Shown: positions 39,699-46,768 of the stretch, piece after piece
How positions within the stretch are numbered: position 1 is the first letter of the stretch
Layout of the letters: each line of letters starts with the position of its first letter
Virus record (IMG/VR): IMGVR_UViG_3300035670_000360
Coordinates: 1 to 47,053 of that record
Length of the DNA: 47,053 nt
Reading direction: 5' to 3' (one strand)
Source of the DNA: a virus
Program-made: the position numbers and the translations under genes
The notes under the pieces: model-generated
Told to the model about the DNA's origin: nothing
What the model saw: only the letters and a program-made list of their open reading frames with translations
The model's database searches: none

Positions 39699-39856
39699 TG
39701 GATAAACACTGCAAAAGGTGCAAGGTGCATCACATTGCCGGACACCCGAAAGATAGCCCACTTGCACGAAAGTATAATGACTGGTGCTGCAAGTATGGCA
39801 TGACGGCAAAAAGAGCAATTGGTCACTGTAAGTTAAATAAAGGGAAGGTGGAGTGA
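39698..39856 (+). CDS. Cys/His-rich small cassette protein (52 aa)
   Basis: ATG 39698 overlaps the previous TGA. MDKHCKRCKVHHIAGHPKDS then KYNDWCCKYGMTAKRAIGHC: five Cys and several His in a basic small protein, likely a zinc-binding finger. It has the array junctions on both sides. Function unknown. Confidence 0.62.
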   Translation: MDKHCKRCKVHHIAGHPKDSPLARKYNDWCCKYGMTAKRAIGHCKLNKGKVE

Positions 39857-40149
39857 TGGATAACGAACAAATAACAGCGTTAGTTGCCAGATTGAAGATG
39901 GCCCATAGGCACGGAGCACTCGACTACGGCGATCTGTTCGAGATGTGTGAGGAAGCTGCCGAGACAATTGAAGCCCTCCGCAATCGCCTTGAGTGGCAGC
40001 CGATGGAGACGGCACCGCACGTGATGGACGATATAATAGTGCTGTGGAGATATGCCGACAACGCAACGTATTTTCTTGGGTCTGCGTGTAGTGCTGAGTG
40101 CGAGCACGGAGATATGGGTGTTTTTAATGGCTGGAGGTATGTGGAGTGA
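39856..40149 (+). CDS. WQPMETAP-motif protein (97 aa), DUF551-like
   Basis: N-terminal half is helical (TALVARLKMAHRHGALDYGD; MCEEAAETIEALRNRLE). The C-terminal half has LEWQPMETAPHVMDDIIVLW and ends GWRYVE, matching the short WQPIETAPKDG-type domain widespread in phages and prophages. A second copy is encoded at 40337. Function of the domain is unknown; possibly a binding module. Confidence 0.72.
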   Translation: MDNEQITALVARLKMAHRHGALDYGDLFEMCEEAAETIEALRNRLEWQPMETAPHVMDDIIVLWRYADNATYFLGSACSAECEHGDMGVFNGWRYVE

Positions 40150-40337
40150 TGGACTATATCAATGCGACATATAGAACCAAATACAGAATCGACTCAAGAG
40201 TCATCTACACGGGTGATGGGTACGCAAAGATCGGGACTGTGGTCGGAGCGCGTTCGGCTTATCTCCGCGTCCAGATGGACGGTGAAAAATCAATTGGACT
40301 TTACCACCCAACGTGGGAAATGAAGGCGGTGGAGTGA
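40149..40337 (+). CDS. Small cassette protein (62 aa)
   Basis: Between two copies of the shared junction. MDYINATYRTKYRIDSRVIY then GDGYAKIGTVVGARSAYLRV; the strand-rich middle suggests an SH3-like or KOW-like small barrel, which is only a fold impression. Ends KAVE. Confidence 0.62.
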   Translation: MDYINATYRTKYRIDSRVIYTGDGYAKIGTVVGARSAYLRVQMDGEKSIGLYHPTWEMKAVE

Positions 40338-40669
40338 TGGACAAATCAATAGAGTTCTTCAAGGGGATAATTGAATGCCGAACAACGTTCCGCGACGGCG
40401 ATCCTGCGTTAGAGGCATATAAAGAAGAGTGTCTTGCTGAGCTTGAAGCACTCCGCAAAAAGCTGGAGTGGCAGCCGATGGAAACAATCCCACATGACAA
40501 GTCTGTGCTTGTTAAATGTAAGGACGAAGACGAGGTAAGCGTAGGTTATGTGACGCGCAACGATGGTCGCGTCTACTTGCTAGCTGACGGTGAGTTTTGC
40601 AGCAACTACGACGGCGACGATATTTATGTTTTTGCATGCACATTATCAGGCTGGAGAGAGGTGGAGTGA
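40337..40669 (+). CDS. WQPMETIP-motif protein (110 aa), paralogue of the 39856 gene
   Basis: The start at 40337 follows the array junction; an upstream in-frame TTG/GTG would overlap it. It shares EALRKKLEWQPMETIPHDKS with the 39856 protein (EALRNRLEWQPMETAPHVMD) but its C-terminal half differs (VGYVTRNDGRVYLLADGEF) before the common GWREVE end. Two related genes in one array point to duplication and divergence or separate acquisition. Confidence 0.72.
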   Translation: MDKSIEFFKGIIECRTTFRDGDPALEAYKEECLAELEALRKKLEWQPMETIPHDKSVLVKCKDEDEVSVGYVTRNDGRVYLLADGEFCSNYDGDDIYVFACTLSGWREVE

Positions 40670-40866
40670 TGGACGTAACAACCGCCCCATACCGTGGATG
40701 CGAGGAGTACTCTGTGAGAATGATTGTCATGGGTAACGACGGGTATTGCAAAGAAGTTGAACAGTCTTATTACGCCCGAGGAAAGGCCGCGCACAAAAGA
40801 ATACAGACCTACATCGAACGGCATACGCCAGAGCTTGTTAGGGTTATTCGTGTCAGTTATGTGTGA
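40669..40866 (+). CDS. Small cassette protein (65 aa)
   Basis: MDVTTAPYRGCEEYSVRMIV then YYARGKAAHKRIQTYIERHT; a beta-alpha small protein. It begins at the shared junction but ends TGTGTGA, outside the Val-Glu pattern, so it is near the end of the uniform array. Confidence 0.62.
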   Translation: MDVTTAPYRGCEEYSVRMIVMGNDGYCKEVEQSYYARGKAAHKRIQTYIERHTPELVRVIRVSYV

Positions 40867-40878
40867 AGGAGTGGAATG

Positions 40879-41082
40879 ATGGACAAACCAAATCCCGGCA
40901 GTGATGAGGCAATAGAACAAGGATGCACATGTCCTGTCTTGGATAATGGGCATGGGCGAGGATACTTAGGGCAGGAGGGCGTGTTTGTTTACAACATTGA
41001 TTGCCCTGTTCACTGGCCCAGTGGGATACCAAGTGAAGCACAGGCTTTCAAGGAACTTGTTAGAATATTAAACGGAGGATAG
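40879..41082 (+). CDS. Small protein (67 aa) with Cys motif
   Basis: Start taken at the second of two ATGs (40879) by analogy to the Met-Asp starts and for better spacing to AAGGAG. MDKPNPGSDEAIEQGCTCPV then LDNGHGRGYLGQEGVFVYNI DCPVHW in two parts; GCTCP...DCPVHW resembles a family of short phage proteins with paired Cys and a CPVH end. Function unknown. Confidence 0.65.
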   Translation: MDKPNPGSDEAIEQGCTCPVLDNGHGRGYLGQEGVFVYNIDCPVHWPSGIPSEAQAFKELVRILNGG

Positions 41083-41085
41083 ATT

Positions 41086-41460
41086 ATGAGCAGTAAAAAT
41101 ATCGGGTGGAAAACTTACTCGGCTAGGACAGGTGAGCTTCTCGACTGGGGTCTCTTTGGTGGTGCACTAGACATGACCACCGCAAACAGGTTGGTCAGTA
41201 ATCATGGAATTAAGGTTCGCGTTAAGAGAACTGGGTTCAATGTTTTTGTGGACAAGCATGACCGCGAAGTCCATCTATTATTCAACATTGACCCTCGTAG
41301 TACCTCTGCTGGTATTGAGGCAAACAAGCAGCATGCTGAAGAGCAACGGCAAAGGGAAGCCGAGTCTGTACGCTTATTTGAAGAGCAGATGCGCGAGATA
41401 AGCAACTTGATGGATGGGCTGACAAACGCAGAAATTATACGAAGGTTAAAAGGTGAGTGA
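41086..41460 (+). CDS. Hypothetical protein (124 aa) with C-terminal coiled coil
   Basis: AACGGAGG precedes ATG 41086. Residues 1-80 are mixed alpha/beta (NIGWKTYSARTGELLDWGLF), residues 85-115 form a charged helix (KQHAEEQRQREAESVRLFEE). No family recognised. Confidence 0.62.
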   Translation: MSSKNIGWKTYSARTGELLDWGLFGGALDMTTANRLVSNHGIKVRVKRTGFNVFVDKHDREVHLLFNIDPRSTSAGIEANKQHAEEQRQREAESVRLFEEQMREISNLMDGLTNAEIIRRLKGE

Positions 41461-41462
41461 TT

Positions 41463-41621
41463 ATGTACGCTAAGATAGAAGGTATTATGGACGAGATATA
41501 CTTACTGCTACCAAGCAGGGTAGACAGTGATAACCCGGTACTCCTCACCAGCTCTGAGGTAGTACGATTGCAGTCACTGGTGAACGCACTGTACATCATC
41601 TGCTGCTCGGGTGAGCAATGA
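41463..41621 (+). CDS. Small protein (52 aa) coupled to the helicase gene
   Basis: ATG 41463 gives MYAKIEGIMDEIYLLLPSRV to IICCSGEQ, ending in TGA overlapping the primase-helicase ATG (ATGA). The helical sequence and the coupling support it as a real gene; role unknown. Confidence 0.55.
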   Translation: MYAKIEGIMDEIYLLLPSRVDSDNPVLLTSSEVVRLQSLVNALYIICCSGEQ

Positions 41622-43243
41622 GTACCCTAGAGAAAACACTTTGCCCAGAGTGTGGTGGTAACAACTTCCAGTTATTCAGCAACGATGACGGCACTATAAG
41701 TGGGCACTGCTTCACACCGGGCTGCGAGATAACCAGACAGAATATGAACGGAGTACCTATGGAAACAGATGTGGAACAAGAGCAAGACACTGGTATGTTC
41801 GACCAGTTACTTGCTGGGTTATCAGGGCTTAAGTTCAAAGGGTGGTCTGATCGTAAGATCCGGGCTGAGACTGACGAACACTTCGGTGTACGTACATCAT
41901 CAACAAAGCGGATCTATCCACGCACCAAGGACGGTGAGGTGGTGAGCTTCAAGCTCAGAGACTTACGACAGAAGGACTTTGTAGTACACCAGAAAGAGAA
42001 ACCGACAGACCTATTCGGTCAGGCTCAGGCACTCAAGGCAGACAAGCGTACCCTGTTTATCACCGAGGGGGAGGAGGATGCACTAGCCCTGTACCAGTGC
42101 CTTATGGATAAGAACCGTGGCACACAGTACGCTACTGAGTTCGCTGTCGTGTCATTGATCAACGGTGCGTCTAGTGTCAAGCGTGACCTGAACAATAACC
42201 TGAAGTTCCTTGATATGTTCAAGAAGGTTATCTGTGTGTTCGACAATGACAAGGCTGGTGAGGAAGCACTCAAGGCTGCACGTAATGTACTACCTAGCGT
42301 GGGTCATGTTGACATGCCACTTAAAGACCCATGTGACATGCTGCGTGAAGGCTTTGGTGGGCAGCTTGCTAACGACTGCCTGTTCAACCCTAAGTTTGAT
42401 AGGCCCAGTGAACTCATGACAGTCTCAGACTTGTATGACGAGGCTATGAAAGAGCCAGAGCGTGGACTGTCATGGCCGTGGCCTACGCTTACTAAGCTAA
42501 CCTATGGCATACGTAAGCGTGAACTACATGGGTTCGGTGCTGGTACTGGGTGCGGTAAGACTGAGGGGTTCAAGGAACTAGCACAGCACCTCATGTACGT
42601 ACACAAGAAGAAGGTAGGCCTTATCTTCCTTGAGGAACCTAATGCCAAGACACTGAAGGTTCTAGCAGGCAAGCGCAAGAACAAGAAGTTCCACTTACCC
42701 AAGGATGATGGTGACTGGACTACTGAGGAACTTAAGGATGCACTTGAGGAACTACGCAGGGATGATCTTGTCGTTATGTACGGACATAATGCCGGTAAGG
42801 ACTGGCCCTCTGTGAAGAAGGCGATACGGTGGATGGCTAACAATGACATTGAACACGTCATGTTGGATCACCTGACCGCCTTGATAGCGGAGGAACCAGA
42901 CGAAACCAAGGCGCTCAACCGTATCATGAAAGAGATGGCTGATATGGTACATGAGTTAGGGATAACAATCTACTACATTAGCCACTTGTCAACACCAAGT
43001 GGTAAACCACATGAGGAGGGTGGCCATGTATCACTCAGCCAGTTTCGAGGGTCTCGTGCTATTGGGTATTGGACTAACTACGCCTTTGGGTACGAGAGGA
43101 ACCAACTTGCGGAAGATGAAGACGAACGACACACCACTACCTTCAGGGTTCTCAAGGATCGTGAGTACGGGTTGTCAACAGGTGCAACATTCAGACTTAG
43201 ATTTGATCACAACACAGGCCGATGGCTTGAAGTAGGAGAGTAG
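41618..43243 (+). CDS. Primase-helicase (T7 gp4-like)
   Basis: This 541-residue protein unwinds DNA and makes primers at the fork. An N-terminal zinc finger is visible (CPECGGNNFQLF ... HCFTPGCE), followed by a Toprim-type primase (RTLFITEGEEDALAL; CVFDNDKAGEEALKA) and a RecA-type helicase with Walker A GAGTGCGKTEGFKE at about 300 and Walker B HVMLDHLTALI. A C-terminal arginine-finger region follows. Length and order match T7 gp4 (566). It is coupled to the preceding 52-residue ORF. Confidence 0.95.
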   Translation: MSTLEKTLCPECGGNNFQLFSNDDGTISGHCFTPGCEITRQNMNGVPMETDVEQEQDTGMFDQLLAGLSGLKFKGWSDRKIRAETDEHFGVRTSSTKRIYPRTKDGEVVSFKLRDLRQKDFVVHQKEKPTDLFGQAQALKADKRTLFITEGEEDALALYQCLMDKNRGTQYATEFAVVSLINGASSVKRDLNNNLKFLDMFKKVICVFDNDKAGEEALKAARNVLPSVGHVDMPLKDPCDMLREGFGGQLANDCLFNPKFDRPSELMTVSDLYDEAMKEPERGLSWPWPTLTKLTYGIRKRELHGFGAGTGCGKTEGFKELAQHLMYVHKKKVGLIFLEEPNAKTLKVLAGKRKNKKFHLPKDDGDWTTEELKDALEELRRDDLVVMYGHNAGKDWPSVKKAIRWMANNDIEHVMLDHLTALIAEEPDETKALNRIMKEMADMVHELGITIYYISHLSTPSGKPHEEGGHVSLSQFRGSRAIGYWTNYAFGYERNQLAEDEDERHTTTFRVLKDREYGLSTGATFRLRFDHNTGRWLEVGE

Positions 43244-43244
43244 A

Positions 43245-43478
43245 ATGAAAGATTTCATTGACGTTTGGGCAGTTATGTGTGTGGTTCTTGCTGTAGTGGT
43301 AGTATGTCTCTTGTTCTACTCCGCAGGCACTACCCATGGTGCACAAGACACAACTACTGAATGGGAGAAACGTATTGAGGACTGCATGAAGATGGGAGGA
43401 TTCTCCTACAACAACCAATTGTACTCCTGCTCACCTACTAAACAGTGGGCACCTGAAGATTTCACAATGTTCATGTGA
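43245..43478 (+). CDS. Small membrane protein (77 aa)
   Basis: One base after the helicase stop. Residues about 8-26 (WAVMCVVLAVVVVCLLFYS) form a membrane span; the C-terminal part has two Cys and faces outside or inside unknown. It lies between helicase and polymerase genes. No family recognised. Confidence 0.62.
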   Translation: MKDFIDVWAVMCVVLAVVVVCLLFYSAGTTHGAQDTTTEWEKRIEDCMKMGGFSYNNQLYSCSPTKQWAPEDFTMFM

Positions 43479-43484
43479 GGTGAT

Positions 43485-43973
43485 ATGGGTACCTACGTAT
43501 TTGATATAGAAACAAACGGGTTGAACCCTGATCGTGTGTGGTGCGCAGTGTTCCTTGATGTGGAAACACAGGAGTTCAGAAAGTTCTACTCACCAGAAGG
43601 GTTCACAAGAGGGCCACTATCACACCTGCTAGTGAAGTTTGTTAACGAGGCAGAGTGTCTAATTGGGCATAACATACTTGGGTTCGACATCCCTGTATTA
43701 CAGGACGTTGTTGGTGTAGATGCTTTGAATGGAAGATTGGTGGACACATTGATATGGTCTACTATCTCCCGTAAGTGGCGCAACGATCACACACTAGAAG
43801 GCTATGGTGAAGAATATGGGAGACCAAAACCAAAGCATGAGGACTGGAGTAAGTACAGCGATGAGATGCTCCACCGATGTAGCGAAGACGTTCTCATCAA
43901 CTACGAACTGTGGAAATCCCTCTGCAAAGACACCATCAAGTGGCAAGGATACTCTCTCAAAGAGAGAGCTTAA
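43485..43973 (+). CDS. DNA polymerase I-type, 3'-5' exonuclease part (frameshifted from the polymerase part)
   Basis: GAGGTGA precedes ATG 43485. The 162 residues form the proofreading exonuclease of a T7-type family A polymerase: FDIETNGL (Exo I acids), LIGHNILGFDIPVL (Exo II) and HRCSEDV (Exo III Asp, with His five residues before it where T7 has Tyr four before). The frame ends at TAA 43971. Polymerase coding resumes at once in the +1 frame, so a whole enzyme needs a frameshift. Confidence 0.85.
   Translation: MGTYVFDIETNGLNPDRVWCAVFLDVETQEFRKFYSPEGFTRGPLSHLLVKFVNEAECLIGHNILGFDIPVLQDVVGVDALNGRLVDTLIWSTISRKWRNDHTLEGYGEEYGRPKPKHEDWSKYSDEMLHRCSEDVLINYELWKSLCKDTIKWQGYSLKERA
43952..43973 (+). 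promoter_or_regulatory. Putative +1 frameshift site / indel-prone hairpin in the DNA polymerase gene
   Basis: CTCTCTC-AAA-GAGAGAG is a perfect 7-bp inverted repeat directly before GCT TAA C. Dropping one base within it joins SLK to RELNIEKAL in the polymerase frame. The purine-rich SD-like GAGAGAG and weak stop context TAAC recall the RF2 frameshift arrangement, but dinucleotide repeats also favour sequencing or replication slippage. Confidence 0.5.
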
Positions 43974-43989
43974 CATTGAGAAGGCGTTA

Positions 43990-45360
43990 ATGCTTGAGTC
44001 CATGCTTGCTGATGTGATTCGTGATCAGTTCAAGCGTGGCTGGGAGATAGACATACAGCTACTGGATAGCCTTATTTCAACGCTAGAGGCCCGTAGTAAA
44101 GAGATCGAGGTAGAGGTGGTACCTACATTGCCGTCGGTACCAAAAGGGGCACCAAAGGCAACGGAGAAGGTATACAAGGCTAGTGGGGAATACACTCAGC
44201 TAGTTATCAAGTGGTTCCCAGTGGACTACATACTGGATCAATGTGTCGCTGGCCCGTTCACCAAGGTGCAATTCATTGAGTTCAACATTGGTAGCCATGA
44301 TCAGGTAAAGAAGTACCTGCTTGCTAATGGCTGGGTTCCTACCGAGTGGAACCGTAAGCGAGACGAGAATGGTAGGTGGCAGAACACTAGCCCCAAGATC
44401 ACAGAAGACTCATTGAAATCTGTTGAGCACCTTGGTGGTACGATGAAGCTCATCTCTGAGTACATAGTGTGTAACCACCGACTGTCTAACCTTAAGACTT
44501 GGAGGGAGAAAGTTGAAAAAGATTCTAGTGGGTACTATAAACTACATCATACAGCCAATACTGTTCATGCTCCCACAGCTAGAATGGCGCATCGAGTACT
44601 TGTCAACGTACCTAATGAAGACTCGTTCTTGGGTAAAGAAATGCGTCAGCTCTTTATTGCACCGGATGGGTATAAAGTAGTTGGTTGTGATGCCAAAGGT
44701 TGCCAGATGAGGATGCTTGCACACCACATCAAAGCAATCTGCGGTAGAGAGACCACGTTCGTAACCGCTGTTCTGCACGGTACCAAAGAGAACAACGATG
44801 ACGTACACTGCTTGACACAGAAGGAGGCAGGCTTAGCAAAGAGGTCTGAAGGTAAGACACTGAACTATGCTATCCTGTTTGGGCAGAGCGATCCAGCACT
44901 AGCCCGGAGTCTTGGGTGTACTGAACGTAGGGCCACGGCAATCAAAGCACAGTTCTTCAAGAAGATGCCAGAGTTAAAGCGTGTCATTGAGATACTAGAG
45001 GCACAGTGGCAGCGGTCTCACATTGATAAAAGCAGGAGGTTTATTGTTGGTCTGGATGGTAGACCAATCTTTTGTAACAGTAAGCACAAACTGGTTAACT
45101 ACCTTGTGCAATCGGACGAGGCTATCCTGATGAAGTACTTCTACTGCCTACTGTGGAATGCTCTACAGAGGGAGAGACTGGATGCTTACATTGTTTTATT
45201 CTACCATGACGAGGTGCAAATTGTAGCAAGAGAAGATCATGCTGAACGTGTTGCGGAACTTTCTGCTAAGCTGCTTGTCAAAGCAGGACAACTACTAGGG
45301 ATCACAGTACCAACAGAAGGTGATCCATCAATCGGTAACAACTGGCGAGAAACACACTAG
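43990..45360 (+). CDS. DNA polymerase I-type, polymerase domain (T7 gp5-like, second part)
   Basis: This frame encodes the palm, fingers and thumb of a T7-type polymerase. It is open well upstream of 43990, where an ATG follows GAGAAGG and could allow separate initiation (456 residues); fusion by frameshift from 43485 would give about 620. Motif A reads GCDAKGCQMRMLAHH, with Gln at the usual steric-gate Glu; motif B RSEGKTLNYAILFG keeps the Tyr of T7 Tyr526; motif C is FYHDEVQI. Replicates phage DNA with the helicase. It ends at TAG, so amber is a normal stop here. Confidence 0.85.
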   Translation: MLESMLADVIRDQFKRGWEIDIQLLDSLISTLEARSKEIEVEVVPTLPSVPKGAPKATEKVYKASGEYTQLVIKWFPVDYILDQCVAGPFTKVQFIEFNIGSHDQVKKYLLANGWVPTEWNRKRDENGRWQNTSPKITEDSLKSVEHLGGTMKLISEYIVCNHRLSNLKTWREKVEKDSSGYYKLHHTANTVHAPTARMAHRVLVNVPNEDSFLGKEMRQLFIAPDGYKVVGCDAKGCQMRMLAHHIKAICGRETTFVTAVLHGTKENNDDVHCLTQKEAGLAKRSEGKTLNYAILFGQSDPALARSLGCTERRATAIKAQFFKKMPELKRVIEILEAQWQRSHIDKSRRFIVGLDGRPIFCNSKHKLVNYLVQSDEAILMKYFYCLLWNALQRERLDAYIVLFYHDEVQIVAREDHAERVAELSAKLLVKAGQLLGITVPTEGDPSIGNNWRETH

Positions 45361-45369
45361 GAGATTATT

Positions 45370-45576
45370 ATGTGGAAATCATTTGTTCAACGTATGGCTA
45401 AAGAAGTAGCAATCGAAACGGCAATCCTGTGGGCACAGGAGAACCAGCGTAAGGTTGGTGATAAGGACGAGAAGAACATCAAGAATCTTGTTAACCTACT
45501 GGTTCAAGCACTGGCGTTCACTGGCCGTACTAACCTGACCGAAGATGAAGTTACCTCGTTCTTCAACAAACTCTAG
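45370..45576 (+). CDS. Hypothetical protein (68 aa)
   Basis: GGAG precedes ATG 45370. MWKSFVQRMAKEVAIETAIL is an amphipathic helix and the C-terminal part (TGRTNLTEDEVTSFFNKL) looks compact. Small proteins between polymerase and SSB genes are usual; no role assigned. Confidence 0.65.
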   Translation: MWKSFVQRMAKEVAIETAILWAQENQRKVGDKDEKNIKNLVNLLVQALAFTGRTNLTEDEVTSFFNKL

Positions 45577-45585
45577 GGGGTCGGC

Positions 45586-45813
45586 ATGAAAGCGGATGTG
45601 TGTGGTAACTCAATTACAATTGGTGGGTTCTCAGAGACAACATCAGAAGCCGTGGTTGCAGTAGCCGCTGCGTTTGAAGCGTATGCGGAAGCACTGTCAC
45701 TCTTCTGCCAAGTTGTCGGCAAGTTGGGGGCACCTGATGTAAATGGTAGCGTGTTTAACTTTGTTGACGAGAGTGAATCTTATGGCGGAAGTACTGACAC
45801 CTTTCAAGAATGA
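45586..45813 (+). CDS. Hypothetical protein (75 aa)
   Basis: AGGGGGT precedes ATG 45586. An Ala/Val-rich helical stretch (TTSEAVVAVAAAFEAYAEAL) precedes an acidic/Ser tail. Its 3' end overlaps the next gene by 32 bp. Unknown. Confidence 0.6.
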   Translation: MKADVCGNSITIGGFSETTSEAVVAVAAAFEAYAEALSLFCQVVGKLGAPDVNGSVFNFVDESESYGGSTDTFQE

Positions 45814-45991
45814 TGTACAGAAGTTCCTTGAGGAACTGTCTAATGACTACACGGTAGAAGTAATTGCCGGTGTTATCAAGACTAAGGAAGGGTGGCAGCT
45901 GTGCGCAGGGTGGAGTCAGCTTGATAGCCTCGCGGAACTAAGGGGCCACCTGTTTAGTCTAATGATCCAACTACAAGAGGATGATGAATAA
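45782..45991 (+). CDS. Hypothetical protein (69 aa)
   Basis: Start chosen at ATG 45782 (MAEVLTPFKNDVQKFLEELS), inside the previous gene, as the longer frame lacks a ribosome site. A small helical protein whose TAA overlaps the SSB start (TAATG). Unknown function. Confidence 0.6.
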   Translation: MAEVLTPFKNDVQKFLEELSNDYTVEVIAGVIKTKEGWQLCAGWSQLDSLAELRGHLFSLMIQLQEDDE

Positions 45992-46620
45992 TGGGAAAGT
46001 TTAATCTGAAGGAAGCACCTAAGTCTTCAGGCAAGGTACAGCTTCCTAAAGCCGGGGTATGCCCTGCCCGTATCGTACGGGTGATTGAGTGTGGTGTACA
46101 GGAGATCGAGTGGGAAGGCCAACTCAAGCGTAACCCTAAGGTAGCTATTACGTTTGAGACAGTCACCCAGAAGGGTGAGTTCAATGGTGAGAAGAAACCT
46201 TTCGTTGTTACCAAGGACTTCACCATGTCCAACCATGCTAAGTCTGGGTTGATGAAGTTCCTGAACGGGATTAACAAGGGTGAAATTACGTACCTTGATG
46301 AACTCCTTGATACGCCCTGTCTGGTTAACATCCAGATCGTAGAGAAAGGTGGTAAGCATTACGCTAACGTAGTCGGTGTTAACCCGCCGATGGAAGGTAT
46401 GGATACCCCAAAGGCTTACAACGATCTGGTGTACTTCAGCTTCGATGAACCCACAGAGGAATCTGTGGCTAAGCTCCACAAGTGGGAGATTGATAACCGC
46501 ATCACCAAGGCCATCAACTATGATGGCAGTGAGTGCCAGCGTGTTATTGAATCTACTGGTAATGCACCGGAGGCCGAGGAGGATTTCTCTGATGAAGAAA
46601 GACAGCCGTGGGACAACTGA
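45991..46620 (+). CDS. Single-stranded DNA-binding protein-like (OB-fold, acidic tail)
   Basis: The 209-residue protein has a beta-rich core (PARIVRVIECGVQEIEWEGQ; VAITFETVTQKG; KPFVVTKDFTMSNHAKSGL) characteristic of a phage SSB/DUF669-like group, and an acidic C-terminal tail with a late aromatic (EEDFSDEERQPWDN), as in T7 gp2.5 and bacterial SSB, where the tail binds polymerase and helicase. Its place between polymerase and exonuclease fits. Family assignment is from pattern and position. Confidence 0.72.
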   Translation: MGKFNLKEAPKSSGKVQLPKAGVCPARIVRVIECGVQEIEWEGQLKRNPKVAITFETVTQKGEFNGEKKPFVVTKDFTMSNHAKSGLMKFLNGINKGEITYLDELLDTPCLVNIQIVEKGGKHYANVVGVNPPMEGMDTPKAYNDLVYFSFDEPTEESVAKLHKWEIDNRITKAINYDGSECQRVIESTGNAPEAEEDFSDEERQPWDN

Positions 46621-46768
46621 GTTTAAACCTAAGCTAGAGGAAATGGTTGACAAACACCGTGTAAGCAATGCGTCAAGAGGTAAGCCTAAGCGGGATGGGT
46701 TAACACTAGGAGAGATAAGTGGCTGGGAACCGAAAGAACTACGAAAGGATAGCGTTGATAGACTGTGA
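46592..46768 (+). CDS. Small basic protein (58 aa) overlapping SSB and exonuclease genes
   Basis: AGGAGG at 46577-46582 lies nine bases before ATG 46592. The 58-residue product is charged and basic (TTEFKPKLEEMVDKHRVSNA; RGKPKRDGLTLGEI). It overlaps both neighbours, and the SD makes translation likely. Function unknown. Confidence 0.62.
   Translation: MKKDSRGTTEFKPKLEEMVDKHRVSNASRGKPKRDGLTLGEISGWEPKELRKDSVDRL

Larger units (their letters stand above)
39466..40885 (+). repeat. Recurrent stop/start junction GAGGTGGAGTGATGGA between small genes
   Basis: Near-identical junctions occur at 39466, 39687, 39846, 40139, 40328, 40658 and, degenerate, 40867. Each encodes the end of one gene (...Val-Glu-stop), its GAGGTG ribosome site and the start of the next (Met-Asp). 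Unrelated small genes thus share the same joints, which could act as recombination points for cassette gain and loss. Confidence 0.75.

Noticed and set aside
39466-41460. Integron or CRISPR-like array
   Set aside because: The repeated junctions are short translational joints without attC-like hairpins, spacers of fixed length, integrase or cas genes.
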